A DNA stretch of 61,782 nucleotides from Candidatus Hydrogenedentota bacterium (GCA_012730105.1 JAAYBJ010000226.1:1-61782); one strand, 5' to 3'; positions 35,961 to 46,185 are shown, counted from the stretch's first letter. Numbers and translations are program-made. Notes: a model not told the origin generated them from the sequence alone.

Positions 35961-37415
35961 ATGAATCGCAGACACTTCCTGCAAAACATCACAGCGGGCG
36001 CGCTGACTTTTTCCTGTGCCGGGCCGCTTATGGCGGAAAACGAACCACTGCTTCCCAATATCGTACTGATTATGGCGGATGACCTCGGCTACAAAGAATT
36101 GGGTTGTTATGGGCAGGAAAAGATCAAGACGCCGAATATAGATCGTCTCGCGGCAGAGGGTATGAAATTCACCCAGTATTACGCGGGCTCCGCCGTATGC
36201 GCGCCGTCCCGATGCAACCTCATGACCGGGATGCACGGCGGGCGTGCTTATATACGGGACAACTTCGGTATGAAAGCCCCATCGCCGAAGCGCTTCGGCG
36301 GGCAATTGCCCCTACTCGAAAACATACCCACCCTGGCCAAAACGCTCAAGGGTCGGGGCTATGCCACCGGTTGCTTCGGGAAGTGGGGCCTGGGGCCGCA
36401 GGGGTCGACGGGTGACCCGCTCAGGCAGGGTTTTGAGCATTTCTACGGCTATAATTGCCAGAGTAACGCCCACAATCTGTATCCCGAATACCTGGAAGAC
36501 GATGACGGCATCCATGAACTCGAGGGTAATGATCGCGGCCTGACCGGGAAACACTACGCGCCACAGTTGATTGCCGACCGGGCCCTGGACTTCGTGCGAC
36601 AGAACAAAGACCGCCCTTTCTTTCTCTATTATCCGACCGTGCTGCCGCACTTGGCGCTGCAGGTGCCCGAGGCGGATCTTGCCCAATATAAAGGCCTCTT
36701 CCCGGAGACGCCTTACAATGGGAAATCCTACCTGCCTCATGACACCCCGAAAGCGTGTTATGCCGCCATGATATCCTTCATGGACCGGCAGGTGGGCCGG
36801 CTCATGGCGCTGCTCAAAGAACTGGATCTGGACGACAACACGGTCGTACTGTTCACATCGGACAACGGCACCACCCACCTCAAAGAACAGGTGGATGCCG
36901 AATTCTTTGACAGTGTCGGGCCGTTGCGTGGGCTGAAGGGGCAACTGTATGAAGGGGGCATCCGCGTGCCCCTGGTGGCGCGCTGGCCCGGAAAAATCGA
37001 GGCCGGTGCCACCAGCGATCACCTTGCCGCTCATTACGACCTGCCTGCAACGCTGGCCGATATTGCGGGAACGTCCTTTGGCAATGCGACCGACGGTATC
37101 AGCATGCTTCCCACCCTGCTGGGCCGCACCGACAGGCAGAAAGCGCACGAGTTTCTTTTTTGGGATTTCGCCGGATACGGCGGTCAGACGGCCGTGCGGA
37201 TGAGAGAATGGAAAGGTATCAAACAAAACCTGGGCAAGAACCCGAATGCGCCCCTGGAATTGTACAATCTGACAAAGGACATTGGCGAACAGCACGATGT
37301 CGCGGCTGAGTTTCCGGATATCGCGGCAGAAATAGAAGATATCATGTCACAAGAAAGAACCTTTCCGGAAGTGGAGAAGTTTCGCTTTGGCAGCTACGGC
37401 AACGGAAAAAAGTAA
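35961..37415 (+). CDS. Tat-exported sulfatase A
   Basis: 484 residues from ATG 35961. The N-terminus NRRHFLQNITAGALTF is a twin-arginine leader. Sulfatase core: PNIVLIMADDLGYKELGCYG, formylglycine site CAPSR at 80-84 (C80 converted), GKWGLG, VLFTSDNGTT near the second half. It removes sulfate esters from glycans. A maturase (FGE or anSME) is not in the window. Usually such enzymes work with lyases and glycosidases, as arranged here. Confidence 0.9.
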   Translation: MNRRHFLQNITAGALTFSCAGPLMAENEPLLPNIVLIMADDLGYKELGCYGQEKIKTPNIDRLAAEGMKFTQYYAGSAVCAPSRCNLMTGMHGGRAYIRDNFGMKAPSPKRFGGQLPLLENIPTLAKTLKGRGYATGCFGKWGLGPQGSTGDPLRQGFEHFYGYNCQSNAHNLYPEYLEDDDGIHELEGNDRGLTGKHYAPQLIADRALDFVRQNKDRPFFLYYPTVLPHLALQVPEADLAQYKGLFPETPYNGKSYLPHDTPKACYAAMISFMDRQVGRLMALLKELDLDDNTVVLFTSDNGTTHLKEQVDAEFFDSVGPLRGLKGQLYEGGIRVPLVARWPGKIEAGATSDHLAAHYDLPATLADIAGTSFGNATDGISMLPTLLGRTDRQKAHEFLFWDFAGYGGQTAVRMREWKGIKQNLGKNPNAPLELYNLTKDIGEQHDVAAEFPDIAAEIEDIMSQERTFPEVEKFRFGSYGNGKK

Positions 37416-37439
37416 CCTGCGTTGTTTTGTTGGGTATGC

Positions 37440-37480
37440 CTATAGGACATCTACGACAGATAGGACCTATAGGACGGCAG
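37440..37480. repeat. Degenerate TAGGAC-type short repeats
   Basis: Between the two sulfatase genes the motif ATAGGAC/ATAGGACC recurs about every 7-15 nt (CTATAGGACATCT, GATAGGACCTATAGGAC). A related stretch with GTCCTATCCGTCCTGCGG lies near 45122. Likely a decayed short interspersed repeat rather than a regulator. Confidence 0.35.
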
Positions 37481-37535
37481 GAGCAGGTTGTGGGCTCGTT
37501 ACCATAAAAGGCAAGCATTCAGGGAGAACCAGGAT

Positions 37536-38888
37536 ATGCCCCATACACCATTGGATCGCAGAACCTTTATGGAAATAGTGGGCGCTGCCGTGGGCATGGC
37601 GGCGTGGTCGGGTGCCGCGCGCGCGGAAACAGCCGTAACACGTCCCCCGAATATCGTGCTCATTTTTGTGGATGACATGGGTTATGGCGATCTCGGATGT
37701 TACGGCCATCCTTTGATTCGCACGCCCCATCTTGACCGGATGGCGCGGGACGGCGTGCGACTGACCTCGTTCTATGCCGCCGCGCCGGTGTGCTCTCCCT
37801 CGCGGGCGGCCCTGCTCACCGGCCGGTACCCGGTACGCTGCGGCATGCCGGGCAATACGGGGCCGGGAAGCAAAAAACACCTCCCCGAATCGGAGATTAC
37901 CATTGCCAATCTGCTCAAGGACCGGGGCTATCGGACCATGGCGATCGGCAAGTGGCACCTGGGCCATCAGCGCCCGGAAGTACTGCCAACAGGCCGCGGC
38001 TTCGACGCCTGGTACGGCCTTCCCTATAGCAATGATATGCGCAAGCCATTCGTGCAGACCGACGAACCGCTCAAACTGTATCGCGACACGGAGCCCATAG
38101 AATATCCCGTGAACCAGAACACCCTGACGGAACGATATACGGAGGAAGCGGTGAATTTTATCGAAGCTTCGGGTGATGGGCCTTTCTTTTTATATCTCGC
38201 CCACAGCATGCCGCACCTGCCGGTCAGCACCTCGGAACAGTTCCAGGGGAAATCCGATGGTGGCTTGTACGGGGACGTGATTGAGACCATCGATTGGAGC
38301 GTTGGTCGTATCCGTCAGGCCCTTGAGGAACGAGGCCAGGCGAAAAATACACTGCTCATTTTTACCAGCGACAATGGACCTTGGCTTGATTTGCCCGACC
38401 GCATGCTGAACGAGGGGGTTGAGCGCTGGCATGGCGGTTCCCCGGGTCCGTTGCGCGGCGCCAAGGGAAGCACCTGGGAGGGCGGCATGCGTGTCCCCAT
38501 GATTGCCTGCTGGCCGGAACATATTCCCGCAGGCACGCAAAATGCCCAGGTCGCTTCAACCATGGATGTGCTGCCGACCCTGGCGGGTATCTGCGGCGCC
38601 GAGATCCCCCGGGACCGCACTCTGGACGGTTGCGATATTCTGCCGTTGCTACAAGGCGAGGCGACCTCTCCTCATGAATTCTTTTACTATTTCCTGGATA
38701 AGCGGCTCCAGGCGGTGCGCCACGGCGTTTGGAAACTGCGCCGCGAAGACGAGGATGGGGCAGCCGAATTGTTTCACCTGGGCCGTGATCCGGGAGAACG
38801 CTACAATGTGGCGGAGGCGCACCCGGAAATCGTGCAACAACTGACGGTGCGCATGGCTGCGTTCGTTGAGGAGGTGAAAGGGCCGTGA
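37536..38888 (+). CDS. Tat-exported sulfatase B
   Basis: 450 residues from ATG 37536, preceded by AGGGAG and CAGGA. Tat-type leader LDRRTFMEIVGAAVGMAAW. Formylglycine site CSPSR at 86-90 in PVCSPSRAALLTGRYPVRC, metal and active-site motifs PNIVLIFVDDMGYGDLGCYG, GKWHLGH, LIFTSDNGPW. Closer to the arylsulfatase A group than its neighbour, suggesting a different sulfate position. 120 nt after sulfatase A. Confidence 0.9.
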   Translation: MPHTPLDRRTFMEIVGAAVGMAAWSGAARAETAVTRPPNIVLIFVDDMGYGDLGCYGHPLIRTPHLDRMARDGVRLTSFYAAAPVCSPSRAALLTGRYPVRCGMPGNTGPGSKKHLPESEITIANLLKDRGYRTMAIGKWHLGHQRPEVLPTGRGFDAWYGLPYSNDMRKPFVQTDEPLKLYRDTEPIEYPVNQNTLTERYTEEAVNFIEASGDGPFFLYLAHSMPHLPVSTSEQFQGKSDGGLYGDVIETIDWSVGRIRQALEERGQAKNTLLIFTSDNGPWLDLPDRMLNEGVERWHGGSPGPLRGAKGSTWEGGMRVPMIACWPEHIPAGTQNAQVASTMDVLPTLAGICGAEIPRDRTLDGCDILPLLQGEATSPHEFFYYFLDKRLQAVRHGVWKLRREDEDGAAELFHLGRDPGERYNVAEAHPEIVQQLTVRMAAFVEEVKGP

Positions 38889-39047
38889 TTATTGACGGTG
38901 ATGCGCGGGCGGGTCCGGCTGGTGCATGAAACAAAAAGGATGAAGCAGATCTGAACAATGCGCTATGTTTAAGTTATGTCCGTTAAACCACATGTCGGCC
39001 AGTTGCGAAATAGTCTTTTGCCTTAACACTAATAGGAGTTTTCCCTT

Positions 39048-40928
39048 ATGCGGCACTTAGTATACCTTGTCGTCCTGTTAGCCGCTTTTCTCCCCGATGC
39101 CGTGTTTGCCGAAACCGATCCCGCCCGGGCAGCGTTGGGCAGGACCGACAAACTGCGCGTGCTTGTGGACAAAGTCATGCAGCCCGAGGCCAAATGGGTC
39201 ACCGAGGAATGGATGATCAAGGAGGCCGCGGAGGCCGGGTTCAATGTGTTCTCGCCTCGTGCCGGCTATGACCGCCTCGATGAAGTGCGACAGGTGGCCA
39301 CCTGGTGCGGGAAATACCGGATCTTTCACATGCCCTGGATGCGCGGTTCCCTGACCGTGCCCGATACCCCGGATGCCGATGGGAAGCGGGTTGTGTGGGA
39401 AGATGGCACGGAACAGCCCCTCTGGAGTCCGAACGCGGATGCCTTTTGGGAATGGAGCGGACGCTATGTGCTGGAATATGCCCGCATCAGTGTGGAATGC
39501 CCTGCGTTGATGGGTGTATTTCTCGATTATGAAAATTATGCCCCCGGCAAGCCGGGCAATCTTTATTCCCTGTCCTATGACGACGATATTTTGGGCAGGT
39601 TTGCTAAAGCCGTCGGCCTGGAACTGCCGCGTCTTCAGACGGGGGAGCGGAAAGGATGGCTCGAAACGCAGGGGCTTCATGAGCGGTTTGAGGAATTCCA
39701 GTTGAACCATTGGCGTGAACGCTGCAGGACGCTCCGGCAGGCCGTTGACGCCATTGCGCCGGACTTCCAATTCTGCGTGTACCCAGCGCCGGGAACTCCT
39801 TTCATGGTGCAGGCGATCTATCCCGAATGGGCGACGGCACAAGCGCCCTTGATCCTGGCTGACGCGTCCACCTATGGTCGGCCGTCCAGGTTTCAGCCGG
39901 AAGCGGAATGCCTGGAAGGGAATCGTGCCAGGATGATGGATGGACTGCAGGTGCCCCGGGAAGCGGGCATCCCCTTTATGTACATGGGTGGCATCGATCC
40001 CCTGGTGCGCGGGGCGGACTCCGAGTTTTCCGGAAAGAATGCGGTTATGATTTCGGAGATCACCGACGGGTACTGGATTTTCTATGAAGGCCCGTCCTAT
40101 ACCAAAGACGACCATGCCGCCTATTGGAAATGGTTTACCTGGGCCAATAAGGCCATCCTGGAGGGCCGCTTCGACGCCCAACATCAGCCCCGTGAGACTC
40201 CGGAGCATTGGTTCGCGGAGGCGTTCAGCCGGGTAAAGGCGGGCGTTAAACTTGTTGCCGCTGAGAAAGCGGGGGAGACCTTGGAACTTCCCGGCGTCAA
40301 ACTGCGCGGCGACAACCTTAGTGTGGTGTCGGTTACGGCGGGCAGGCCGCTCGAGGTCCTGTTGCGGGATGTTCCGGTCGGCCGTTATGACGCGCCGTTG
40401 CGTTGGGAACTGCGTGATTCGTCCATGAAGCCCCTTGTTTCCGGGACTATCCCGCACGATGAAAGCGGGAACGTTCAGTTTGTCCCCGAGGCGGACGGAC
40501 TGTTTTTCCTGGCCTTGTCCTCCGGAAGTTGCGCTTATTCCATCGTCAAGGCCAACGCGCCCCTGGGATTGTATGCTGCCGAGGGGCTTTCGTTGATCGG
40601 AGGCGTCGAACGGCTCTGGTTCCATGTGCCGGACAGAACGGACACATTCAGCGTGACCGTAAACGGCCAGGGGGCGGAAACCGCCCGCCTGAACGTCTAT
40701 GATCCCGCAGGCGAACCGGTCGCTACGGTCCAGACTTCCACGAAGCAACAAAGCGCCAAGGCGACCATTACCCCGGACAACGAAAGGGCGGGAGGCGTGT
40801 ATTCCCTGGAGATAACCCGGGCGGATGAGGGCGTGCTCGAAGACTGCACCGTTACCCTTGACGCCAAACTGCCGCCGACACTTTCCCTGGCGCGAGAACA
40901 AGTTTTCCAGCTGCTTCCTGAAAAGTAA
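39048..40928 (+). CDS. Secreted TIM-barrel-like protein, unrecognised
   Basis: 626 residues with signal peptide (MRHLVYLVVLLAAFLPDAVF). The N-terminal two thirds resembles a glycosidase-type barrel: FNVFSPRAGYDRLDEV, MGVFLDYENYAPG, ITDGYWIFYEGPSY. A C-terminal beta-domain follows (LSVVSVTAGRPLEVLLRDVP). No family signature I recognise, and catalytic residues cannot be assigned; D and E in FLDYEN and EITDGYW are candidates. Good AATAGGAG precedes ATG 39048. Confidence 0.5.
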   Translation: MRHLVYLVVLLAAFLPDAVFAETDPARAALGRTDKLRVLVDKVMQPEAKWVTEEWMIKEAAEAGFNVFSPRAGYDRLDEVRQVATWCGKYRIFHMPWMRGSLTVPDTPDADGKRVVWEDGTEQPLWSPNADAFWEWSGRYVLEYARISVECPALMGVFLDYENYAPGKPGNLYSLSYDDDILGRFAKAVGLELPRLQTGERKGWLETQGLHERFEEFQLNHWRERCRTLRQAVDAIAPDFQFCVYPAPGTPFMVQAIYPEWATAQAPLILADASTYGRPSRFQPEAECLEGNRARMMDGLQVPREAGIPFMYMGGIDPLVRGADSEFSGKNAVMISEITDGYWIFYEGPSYTKDDHAAYWKWFTWANKAILEGRFDAQHQPRETPEHWFAEAFSRVKAGVKLVAAEKAGETLELPGVKLRGDNLSVVSVTAGRPLEVLLRDVPVGRYDAPLRWELRDSSMKPLVSGTIPHDESGNVQFVPEADGLFFLALSSGSCAYSIVKANAPLGLYAAEGLSLIGGVERLWFHVPDRTDTFSVTVNGQGAETARLNVYDPAGEPVATVQTSTKQQSAKATITPDNERAGGVYSLEITRADEGVLEDCTVTLDAKLPPTLSLAREQVFQLLPEK

Positions 40929-40935
40929 CGATCGG

Positions 40936-42228
40936 TTACGCTTCGTTCACTTCAATGTCCACCGCGCCGACCCAGTGGGCGGCGTGGTTGGTCCAGGGCT
41001 GGGGCGGGGTGGCGTCAAAAACAGCGAGAAATTTTCCCGGAGCGAGGGTGACAATGTCCGTGTAGCCCGTGGTGAAGAAGGGGGCGAAGTTCATTTCTTC
41101 CGTCCAGGAGGCGCCGCCGTCCGTACTGAAGGTGATGCAGTTGCCCCAGCGCGGATAGGCGAGTCCGCCATAGGTGAGCGCGAGCACTTCCCCGTCAAAG
41201 GCCATGCGGGGGAAACAGCCGCGGGCCTGTTTCATGGGTGCGGGCCGCGACCAGGTGGCCCCGCTGTCCCCGGAGAAGGAAATCACCAGCGGCGCGCTGG
41301 GCGGACCGGGTTCGTAGTAGTCCTCCGCCGGAAGCGTGCCGGGGTGAATGCCCGTACCGGGGATGGCGTAGGAGAGATCTTGATACGTCTTTTTCGGCGC
41401 GGCCATGAGCGGCTTGGAGTCATCATTGACCAGGCGCGCGACACAGACGAGATTTCCGTCGCAGAGGTGGGTGATATTGGGCTCGCAGGGCCCCCACAGG
41501 CTCCAGCCTTTTCGGGTGGTCCCTTCCGGGTCGTCCAGCGTATCGAGGGAGGCGATATGGCTTACAAAGCGCCAGGTTTTCCCGTTGTCCGATGATTCGG
41601 ACAGGAACGTCCGGAACACCCAGGGTTCATGGGTGCCCTGCATGGCGGCGAGCAGGCGGCCGTCCGGGAGTTCTATGGTGTTGCCGTGAAACCAGTGTTT
41701 TTCTTCCTGTTTGAACTGGTCCGGGGGCAGCCGGAGAGTGCCGTCCTCGAGCGGGCCGCGCAGGGTATGCAAGCCGTCATCGGACTCCCAGCGCCGGGTC
41801 GTCCGCAGGCCTTCCTCGCCCGGCACTGGTTTCGTATCGTAATGAATCGAGACGGCGGGACCCGCGCCCGGTTGGAAGGTGTTCAGGCCGAGACCATCCA
41901 CCCCGGCCGGATGGGTGCGCCATGTTTCCCCCCTGTCCTCGGACCGGATAGCCGTAAGGGGGCCGCCTTCCTCAACGGCCTGGGCGAATACCAGGATCGA
42001 TGCATCACGGAAACAGGCCAGGTTGGGGAACATGGGCCCGCGCATGAGCACGCGTGGGCGACCAATGCGAATGTCAAGACCGTTCAAACGCGCGCGGTGC
42101 GCCGCAAAAGGGGAGGGAAAGGCGATATCCGAATCGGGGGTGCGCTCCGGATCTGTCCCGGCCGCGCGCGCCCTGTTCGCCGCCATGGCGCTGCCCGCCG
42201 CCATTCCCAAAAAATGCCGTCTTTTCAT
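40936..42228 (-). CDS. Tat-exported BNR sialidase-family protein
   Basis: 430 residues from ATG 42228 (the frame is open further upstream but MKRRHFLGMAAGSAMAANRA is a clear Tat leader). Asp-boxes SEDRGETW, SSDNGKTW, SGDSGATW, STDGGASW give the sialidase-type propeller. The active-site Arg blade RVLMRGPMFPNLACFRDASI is atypical, so it may use a different glycan. Minus-strand, ending 8 nt from the end of the preceding plus-strand gene; divergent from the next. Confidence 0.78.
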   Translation of the reverse strand: MKRRHFLGMAAGSAMAANRARAAGTDPERTPDSDIAFPSPFAAHRARLNGLDIRIGRPRVLMRGPMFPNLACFRDASILVFAQAVEEGGPLTAIRSEDRGETWRTHPAGVDGLGLNTFQPGAGPAVSIHYDTKPVPGEEGLRTTRRWESDDGLHTLRGPLEDGTLRLPPDQFKQEEKHWFHGNTIELPDGRLLAAMQGTHEPWVFRTFLSESSDNGKTWRFVSHIASLDTLDDPEGTTRKGWSLWGPCEPNITHLCDGNLVCVARLVNDDSKPLMAAPKKTYQDLSYAIPGTGIHPGTLPAEDYYEPGPPSAPLVISFSGDSGATWSRPAPMKQARGCFPRMAFDGEVLALTYGGLAYPRWGNCITFSTDGGASWTEEMNFAPFFTTGYTDIVTLAPGKFLAVFDATPPQPWTNHAAHWVGAVDIEVNEA

Positions 42229-42465
42229 GGTTGTGTCCCCGGTTTTAAAAGATAAGTGTAGTTGACAACTATAGAGGAACCTACCGCTTATTTCAATAGC
42301 AACAGCAAATGGACCCGGAAAATGTATAGAACTCAGCCCCCGATATCCGGCTGTTTGAGCGCATGCGGGGAACACGTATATCATGAGGGGTAAAGGATCG
42401 CAATAAGATCGGTAGCGGGACCAGCCCGCCGGCCGCAACTGTTGCGGGAATATGGGAGACGGGCC

Positions 42466-43557
42466 ATGCGTATGATCTTTATGTCGGTGGGGTTAATTAT
42501 CCTGCTGTTCGCTGTCGGCGCGGTTGGAGCGGAGGAAAGCCTGTGGCTTCACCCCAAGTGCGGGAGTCTTCCCTCCGGCACGCTCGGTCCTTTCGTTACG
42601 CTGGGCGACGGCGCCATTCTCGCCGTTCATGACACCGTGGCCATGGTCAGCCGGGATGAGGGCGCGACATGGCAGGTGTCTCCTATTTTCACACAAGGCG
42701 AGCAGGTATCCCTCAGTACGGAACGCGCCTTGCTGCGCACCAGCGCCGGCGTGATTATTGCCGCCTTCATGAACATGCGCGCGGAAGACTGGCGCTGGAA
42801 CAGTGAAACCCACGACGCGGACCCGGGCACGCGCCTGCCCTGCTGTGTCATCCGCAGCCTGGATGAGGGGAAAACCTGGCAGGACTTTCAAACGCTCCAT
42901 GAGGAATGGACCGGCGCCGTGCGCAATATGATTCAGACCCGGGACGGGCGGGTGGTGTTTACATCCATGCGCCTGCTGAACCGTCCCGGAAGGCACAGTG
43001 TGCTGACCTATTCTTCGACCGATGACGGCCTTACTTGGAAACCCAGTAATGTCATCGATCTTGGCGGCAACGGCCATCACGACGGGGCCACGGAGGCCAC
43101 CGTGGAGGAACTGCGCGACGGGCGGCTCTGGAAACTGATCCGCACCAATCTGGGCGTGTTCTGGGAGGCCTTCTCGGACGATGGTGTCTACTGGCGGACG
43201 ATGGGTCTGACAAGCATACAAGCGAGCAGCGCCCCGGGCCTGCTCAAGCGTTTGCAGAGCGGGAGACTTCTGCTGGTATGGAACCGGCCTTTCCCGGAAG
43301 GAAAGACGGGGTATCCCCTGACGGGCGGGGACTGTGAGTGGTCGGAAACGCCGGTGAGCAACCATCGGGGTGAAGTGTCCGTCGCCTTTTCCGAGGATGA
43401 CGGGAAAACGTGGACTGCGCCGGTCGTGATCGCCCGGCAGCCGGGCGCCTCGCTCGCCTATCCTTACGTTTACGAGCGGAAACCGGGTGACCTCTGGATC
43501 ACCACCATGCAGGGTGGTATCCGTGTGAAGGTTGCCGAGGCTGACCTGCTTCCGTAA
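42466..43557 (+). CDS. Secreted sialidase-like protein
   Basis: 363 residues from ATG 42466, signal peptide IFMSVGLIILLFAVGAVGA. Asp-boxes SRDEGATW, SLDEGKTW, STDDGLTW and SEDDGKTW. GGNGHHDGATEATVEELRDG carries an acidic-Glu segment seen in bacterial sialidase-like proteins. Same family as its divergent neighbour but with another N-terminus, so a paralogue with probably different specificity. 237 bp separates the two divergent starts. Confidence 0.8.
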   Translation: MRMIFMSVGLIILLFAVGAVGAEESLWLHPKCGSLPSGTLGPFVTLGDGAILAVHDTVAMVSRDEGATWQVSPIFTQGEQVSLSTERALLRTSAGVIIAAFMNMRAEDWRWNSETHDADPGTRLPCCVIRSLDEGKTWQDFQTLHEEWTGAVRNMIQTRDGRVVFTSMRLLNRPGRHSVLTYSSTDDGLTWKPSNVIDLGGNGHHDGATEATVEELRDGRLWKLIRTNLGVFWEAFSDDGVYWRTMGLTSIQASSAPGLLKRLQSGRLLLVWNRPFPEGKTGYPLTGGDCEWSETPVSNHRGEVSVAFSEDDGKTWTAPVVIARQPGASLAYPYVYERKPGDLWITTMQGGIRVKVAEADLLP

Positions 43558-43788
43558 AGAAAGCCCCACGTTTTTTTAAAGGAGTTGATGTAAGGAAACG
43601 TTAACGCAGGGTTCGCTAGTTGTTTTATTTGTACTGTGCATTTTGTGTGCTATGTGGCTTTTCTTAGAATAGTTTTCTCGCCACAAAAAGCACATAAATC
43701 ACAAAATATCTTTGGATTGCTTCTATGCCTTGTTTTATCAGGTTATCAAGGGCCGATATTCATTGTTTTTTCGAACCATAAGGAAGTC

Positions 43789-45054
43789 ATGGACATGCGC
43801 AGCATACAGGTAAGTATCGTTCTCGCGGTGTTTTGCGTTGTTTGCACCCTGAATTACGGTACGACTCAAACACTGGGGGATATAGTTTCTCCCGCTGTTC
43901 CCAGGACAGCCGAACTACTGTTGGCAGGCAAGGAGCCTGTCCGCATCGTATGCCTGGGTGACAGCGTCACGGGTGTCTACTACCATACCGGCGGCCGGCG
44001 CGCCTATACGGACATGCTCGCCATCGCGCTGAAACGGCTGTACCCGGAGGCCCAGGTGGAAGCCTTTAACGCGGGTATCAGCGGCCACACCACGGTTGAC
44101 GGGCTGAAACGACTCGAGGCGGACGTGCTCGCCCGCAAACCGCACCTGGTAACCGTGATGTTCGGGCTTAACGACATGACCCGTGTGCCACAGGAGGAAT
44201 TCGAGGCGAACTTGGCGTCCATTATCCGCCAATGCCGGGCGGTTGGCGCCGAGGTCATGCTGTGCACGCCCAATTCCGTAACCGATACCCCCGAAAGACC
44301 CATTGCGAAACTGGAGGAATATGTGGCCGCCATACGGGAAACCGGTGCGCGGGAACAGGCTCCGGTGGTTGATTGTTACGCGGCCTTTGAGGTGGTCCGG
44401 TCACGCGACCCGTTTCAATGGCAGATGCTGATGAGCGACGAAATCCATCCGAACATGACGGGCCACAAGTTGATTGCGGAAACAATAGCCGGGACCCTTT
44501 CCGGCAGGGAAGTATCCCTTGCGGATGAGGGGCCGCCCCAACCGCTGCTTCCCAAGACGCTCGCGCTTCTCAAGGGGGGCAAGCCGGTCCGTATTTTCGC
44601 CATGCCTCCCTACGACAGCCAGGCGCTTTCAGCAGTGCAGGCGGTAATGCCCGGCGTGACCGTGGAAATGATACCGTGGCCCGTGGAAGGCATGTCGCTG
44701 CCGCAAATTGAAGAAAGCGCGAAGCAGGTGCGGGAACTGAAACCGGACCTTGTCCTTGTCGCCGTTCCGGTGGAAGCCGGGGCCGATTCCGGGGAGCAGT
44801 TCCTGCGATCCTATAAATGGGTACTTAATAATGCCCTGAGCTTTGGATATCAGGAATGGGACTGCCTGGCCGTGGCGCCTTCCGTTTCAACGCCCGAACT
44901 CGAAGGGGTTGCCTTGGAACGGAACCAACTCGCGACAGCGCTGATCCGGGCGCAGGATATCGGGATGGTGGAAAGAACCGAGGGGGATACGTGCGCCCCG
45001 GAGGAACTGCTTACCGCGTGGTTTCGTGACGCACTGGTTACGGGAGAGAACTAG
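43789..45054 (+). CDS. SGNH/GDSL-type secreted esterase
   Basis: Start ATG 43789 follows ATAAGGAAG; the frame is open well upstream but that part is AT-rich, non-coding in character and includes a CACAAAAAGCACA repeat. Signal peptide IQVSIVLAVFCVVCTLN. Blocks: GDSV with nucleophile S59, GISGHTT, GLND, and DEIHPN with D217/H220. 421 residues, longer than most single-domain SGNH enzymes; the C-terminal 170 residues look like a second, degenerate SGNH-type domain. It may deacetylate or deacylate glycans. Confidence 0.82.
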   Translation: MDMRSIQVSIVLAVFCVVCTLNYGTTQTLGDIVSPAVPRTAELLLAGKEPVRIVCLGDSVTGVYYHTGGRRAYTDMLAIALKRLYPEAQVEAFNAGISGHTTVDGLKRLEADVLARKPHLVTVMFGLNDMTRVPQEEFEANLASIIRQCRAVGAEVMLCTPNSVTDTPERPIAKLEEYVAAIRETGAREQAPVVDCYAAFEVVRSRDPFQWQMLMSDEIHPNMTGHKLIAETIAGTLSGREVSLADEGPPQPLLPKTLALLKGGKPVRIFAMPPYDSQALSAVQAVMPGVTVEMIPWPVEGMSLPQIEESAKQVRELKPDLVLVAVPVEAGADSGEQFLRSYKWVLNNALSFGYQEWDCLAVAPSVSTPELEGVALERNQLATALIRAQDIGMVERTEGDTCAPEELLTAWFRDALVTGEN

Positions 45055-45207
45055 GTATTGTCCGGGGCCGTGTGGTTTCGTGGGGTAGTACGGGCAGGAC
45101 TAATGTGGTCAGGGTTTTCTCGTCCTATCCGTCCTGCGGGTCCTGCATGTCCTACCCGCCCTTGACATCCGTGCCGCGGCGGAGCAAAATAGAGTAACGC
45201 AAGGAAT

Positions 45208-46185
45208 ATGAGCACGATGACGCTACAATGTAATTTATGCCCCAAAGGCTGCGTTATCGAACACGGCCAAAGCGGCGAGTGCCGGATACGCGTCAATATT
45301 GATGAGCGGCTTGTTGCCGTCACCTATGGCCACCCCTGTTCCGTTCATATCGATCCCGTTGAAAAGAAGCCTATGTTTCATTTCCTTCCGGGCACCGGAA
45401 TCCTGAGCATTGCGACCGTGGGCTGTAATCTCCATTGCAAGAACTGCCAGAACTGGGAGATCTCCCAGGAAAACCCCGAGAACGTGTCCGCAGAGGAATT
45501 GTCTCCGGAACGGGTGCCTGCGCTGGCCAAGGAATACGGCTGCCAGTCCGTGGCCTATACCTATACCGAGCCGCTTGTTTATTACGAGTACACGCTGGAC
45601 TGTTCCATGCGCGCCCGGGAGGCGGGCCTTAGAAATGTGATCGTGACGGCAGGCTATCTCAACGAAGAGCCCCTGAGAAAACTCTACCCCCATATCGACG
45701 GCGCGCAGATCGATATCAAATCCATGTCGGACGCTTTCTACCGTGACATCTGCGACGCGTCGCTGGGGCCGGTGCTGAATGCGTGCGTGCTGGCGCGGGA
45801 AATGGGCGTGCTTGTGGAAATAACCAACCTGGTGATACCGACACTGAATGACAGCGACGAGGAGTTGAGGAAACTTGCCCGATGGGTGGCAGCCCATCTC
45901 GGCGCGGAAACGCCGCTCCACTTTTCACGGTTCTTTCCCCAGTACCGGATGAAGAACCTGCCGCCCACCCCCTCGGAAACGCTTGTGCGTGCGCGGGATA
46001 TCGCCCGCGAAGAAGGGCTCTGCCATGTCTATATCGGCAACCTTTCACTGCCGGATTCGGAAAACACCTATTGTCCCGCGTGTAAACAGTTGCTGATAGA
46101 ACGGCGCGGGTTCAGTGTGCTGACAAACAACATTAAGTACGGAAAATGTCCATGCGGGAAAGAACTTTACGGCATATGGCAATAA
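45208..46185 (+). CDS. amrS: AmmeMemoRadiSam-system radical SAM enzyme
   Basis: 325-residue radical SAM protein. The N-terminal CNLCPKGCVIEHGQSGEC zinc- or Fe-S-type knuckle is followed by the radical SAM cluster motif C73/C77/C80 in CNLHCKNCQNW, HFLPGTGILSIATVGC just before it, and a C-terminal Cys motif (CPACKQLLIERRGF, KCPCGKELYG). This is the AmrS layout. It probably modifies an unknown substrate with the Memo and AMMECR1 partners encoded directly downstream. The reaction of the system is not established. The next gene overlaps by 10 nt. Confidence 0.9.
   Translation: MSTMTLQCNLCPKGCVIEHGQSGECRIRVNIDERLVAVTYGHPCSVHIDPVEKKPMFHFLPGTGILSIATVGCNLHCKNCQNWEISQENPENVSAEELSPERVPALAKEYGCQSVAYTYTEPLVYYEYTLDCSMRAREAGLRNVIVTAGYLNEEPLRKLYPHIDGAQIDIKSMSDAFYRDICDASLGPVLNACVLAREMGVLVEITNLVIPTLNDSDEELRKLARWVAAHLGAETPLHFSRFFPQYRMKNLPPTPSETLVRARDIAREEGLCHVYIGNLSLPDSENTYCPACKQLLIERRGFSVLTNNIKYGKCPCGKELYGIWQ

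Noticed and set aside
39078-40901. 607-codon minus-strand open frame
   Set aside because: Antisense of the secreted protein gene at 39048, which has a signal peptide and RBS.
43636-43788. Upstream extension of the GDSL esterase gene
   Set aside because: AT-rich with a CACAAAAAGCACA-type repeat, and a proper RBS and signal peptide lie at the internal ATG 43789.
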